A stretch of 6,351 nucleotides of DNA, taken from NCBI GenBank assembly GCA_019417865.1, contig DYCW01000191.1, forward strand, positions 1-6,351. The letters are read 5' to 3'. The position numbers and the translations under genes were made by a program. Under the pieces are notes generated by a model, which worked only from the letters and a program-made list of their open reading frames with translations, did not search any database and was not told the DNA's origin. This document shows, piece by piece, positions 5,052 to 6,351 of this stretch. The first letter of the stretch is position 1. Every line of letters begins with the position of its first letter. The DNA comes from Ruminococcus sp. GTDB taxonomy: Bacteria > Bacillota > Clostridia > Oscillospirales > Ruminococcaceae.

Positions 5052-6351
5052 TTGAAGATTTTATATGCAGCAAGCGAAGCATTGCCGTTTGCAGCCTCTG
5101 GCGGATTGGCGGATGTTGTGGGGGCACTGCCAAAGGCAATGGTACAGCAGGAATGTGATTGTAGAATTGTGTTGCCGCTCTATCGAAGTGTAAAACCTGC
5201 TGTTCGGAATCAGATGACATTTCTGAAAGATTTTACTGTAGAGATCGGCTGGAGAAAGCAGTATTGTGGTATTTATACCATTCAGCGAAATGGTGTGATT
5301 TATTATTTGTTGGATAATCCCTATTACTTTATGCGGGATGGTATGTATGGATTTCACGATGACTGTGAACGGTTTATTTTCTTTTCCAGAGCGGTTCTGG
5401 AACTATTGTCAGAAGTGGAATTCTTTCCGGATTTCATCCACTGTAATGATTGGCAGACAGCAATGATTCCTGTTTATTATGACATTTTCTATAAATACCG
5501 GCAAGGATATGAAAAAATAAAAACAATTTACACGATTCATAATATTCAGTATCAGGGTGTTTATGGAAAAGAAGTCATTACAGAATTAATGGGCATTCCA
5601 ACTTATTACACCAATCTGCTGGAATATGATGGCTGTGTGAACTTGATGAAAGGTGCCATTGAAACAGCGGATTGCGTAACAACAGTCAGCCCAACGTATG
5701 CGAAAGAAATTTTAGATCCATGGTTTTCTTACGGAATGGATCGGGAATTGGTACGCCGGCAGGACGGTGTGCGTGGTATTTTGAACGGAATTGATGTGGA
5801 TTTGTATAATCCAGAGACGGATCCGGATATCAAGGAGCATTACAGTGTAAGCAGCAGAACTGGAAAAAAAGCGTGTAAAACGGATTTGCTGGAAGAAATG
5901 AAATGGGAAGACAATGGAATGCCTGTCATTGGCATTGTCACACGTTTTGTGGCACACAAGGGTATTCATTTGATACAGTATGCATTTCAGGAGATGCTGG
6001 AACTAGGGTGTCGGTTTGTTGTGCTGGGCAGTGGTGAAAAAATTTTTGAAGACTTTTTCCGGGAAATGCAGTTGCAGCATCCAGAACAGGTTGCGGTGCA
6101 TATTGGTTTCCTGCCGCAGATGGCAAAGCGAATTTATGCGGGGGCAGATATTTTCCTGATGCCGTCGCAGAATGAACCGTGCGGACTGGCACAGATGGTT
6201 GCAATGCGATATGGTACGATTCCAGTGGTCAGAGAAACGGGTGGTTTAAAGGATACCGTAACAGATGCTGGAAGTGTTGGCGGAAATGGATTTACGTTTA
6301 AAACTTATGATGCGATGGATATGCTGGACGCTGTGAAGCGTGCTTGTGCGT
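5052..6351 (+). CDS. glgA: Glycogen synthase (GT5, ADP-glucose), cut by the right edge
   Basis: GlgA transfers glucose from ADP-glucose to the non-reducing end of alpha-1,4-glucan. The frame is open from TTG 5052 to the edge, giving 433 residues; the family is about 475-485 long, so roughly 45-50 C-terminal residues are missing. My reading of the whole frame found no stop. Visible GT5 landmarks are KILYAASEALPF at the N-terminus, SGGLADVVGALPKA, HCNDWQTAMIP, HNIQYQGVYG, TTVSPTYAKEI, GILNGIDVDLYNP, TRFVAHKG (Arg298, Lys303, matching E. coli Arg300 and Lys305), PSQNEPCGLAQM (Glu375, matching E. coli Glu377) and ETGGLKDTV. The usual KTGGL lysine (E. coli Lys15) is Ala15 here. The start codon TTG is weak. 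It is the last gene seen in the operon, separated from glgD by 111 nt with its own possible promoter and a terminator-like stem. Confidence 0.96.
   Translation, partial: MKILYAASEALPFAASGGLADVVGALPKAMVQQECDCRIVLPLYRSVKPAVRNQMTFLKDFTVEIGWRKQYCGIYTIQRNGVIYYLLDNPYYFMRDGMYGFHDDCERFIFFSRAVLELLSEVEFFPDFIHCNDWQTAMIPVYYDIFYKYRQGYEKIKTIYTIHNIQYQGVYGKEVITELMGIPTYYTNLLEYDGCVNLMKGAIETADCVTTVSPTYAKEILDPWFSYGMDRELVRRQDGVRGILNGIDVDLYNPETDPDIKEHYSVSSRTGKKACKTDLLEEMKWEDNGMPVIGIVTRFVAHKGIHLIQYAFQEMLELGCRFVVLGSGEKIFEDFFREMQLQHPEQVAVHIGFLPQMAKRIYAGADIFLMPSQNEPCGLAQMVAMRYGTIPVVRETGGLKDTVTDAGSVGGNGFTFKTYDAMDMLDAVKRACA

Noticed and set aside
5061..6204. Minus-strand open frames opposite glgA (5061-5357, 5712-5969, 5938-6204).
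   Set aside because: They are opposite conserved glgA codons and show no family resemblance. The translated peptides are rich in His, Ile and Ser, as expected of antisense reading.

Overview
This window holds most of a bacterial glycogen-synthesis operon on the + strand, preceded by the end of a sporulation phosphatase gene. The order is spoIIE (3' end only), glgB, glgC, glgD, glgA (cut by the right edge). A low-to-middle GC content judged by eye, strong AGGAGG-type ribosome-binding sites, a two-gene GlgC/GlgD ADP-glucose pyrophosphorylase and a SpoIIE-type PP2C domain all point to a Firmicute. Protein style suggests Clostridia, perhaps a Ruminococcus-like Oscillospiraceae, but the genus is an inference and not secure.

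Layout: 1-356 is the C-terminal part of a SpoIIE-like PP2C phosphatase. 357-548 is an intergenic region with a large imperfect dyad (398-443) and a good SigA-type promoter (490-518) with an extended -10. 549-2522 is glgB (branching enzyme), with an unusual lysine-rich C-terminal tail. 2523-2597 is a short spacer with a hairpin. 2598-3800 is glgC (catalytic ADP-glucose pyrophosphorylase). 3816-4940 is glgD (a paralogue whose active-site motifs are degenerate). 4941-5051 is a spacer that can fold into a branched structure and carries a terminator-like stem and a perfect TATAAT box. 5052 to the right edge is glgA (glycogen synthase), starting with TTG.

How the genes work together: GlgC, probably with GlgD as a non-catalytic or regulatory partner, makes ADP-glucose from glucose-1-phosphate and ATP. 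GlgA adds the glucosyl unit to a growing alpha-1,4-glucan. GlgB introduces alpha-1,6 branches. The order glgB-C-D-A matches the known Bacillus subtilis glgBCDAP operon, so a glgP phosphorylase might follow beyond the right edge; this cannot be seen here.

I see no mobile element, CRISPR array, tRNA or rRNA, and no sign of a wholly new system. The points worth a second look are the GlgB basic tail, the missing KTGGL lysine in GlgA, the structured glgD-glgA spacer and the upstream dyad. All motif positions were read by eye, without alignment or folding software.
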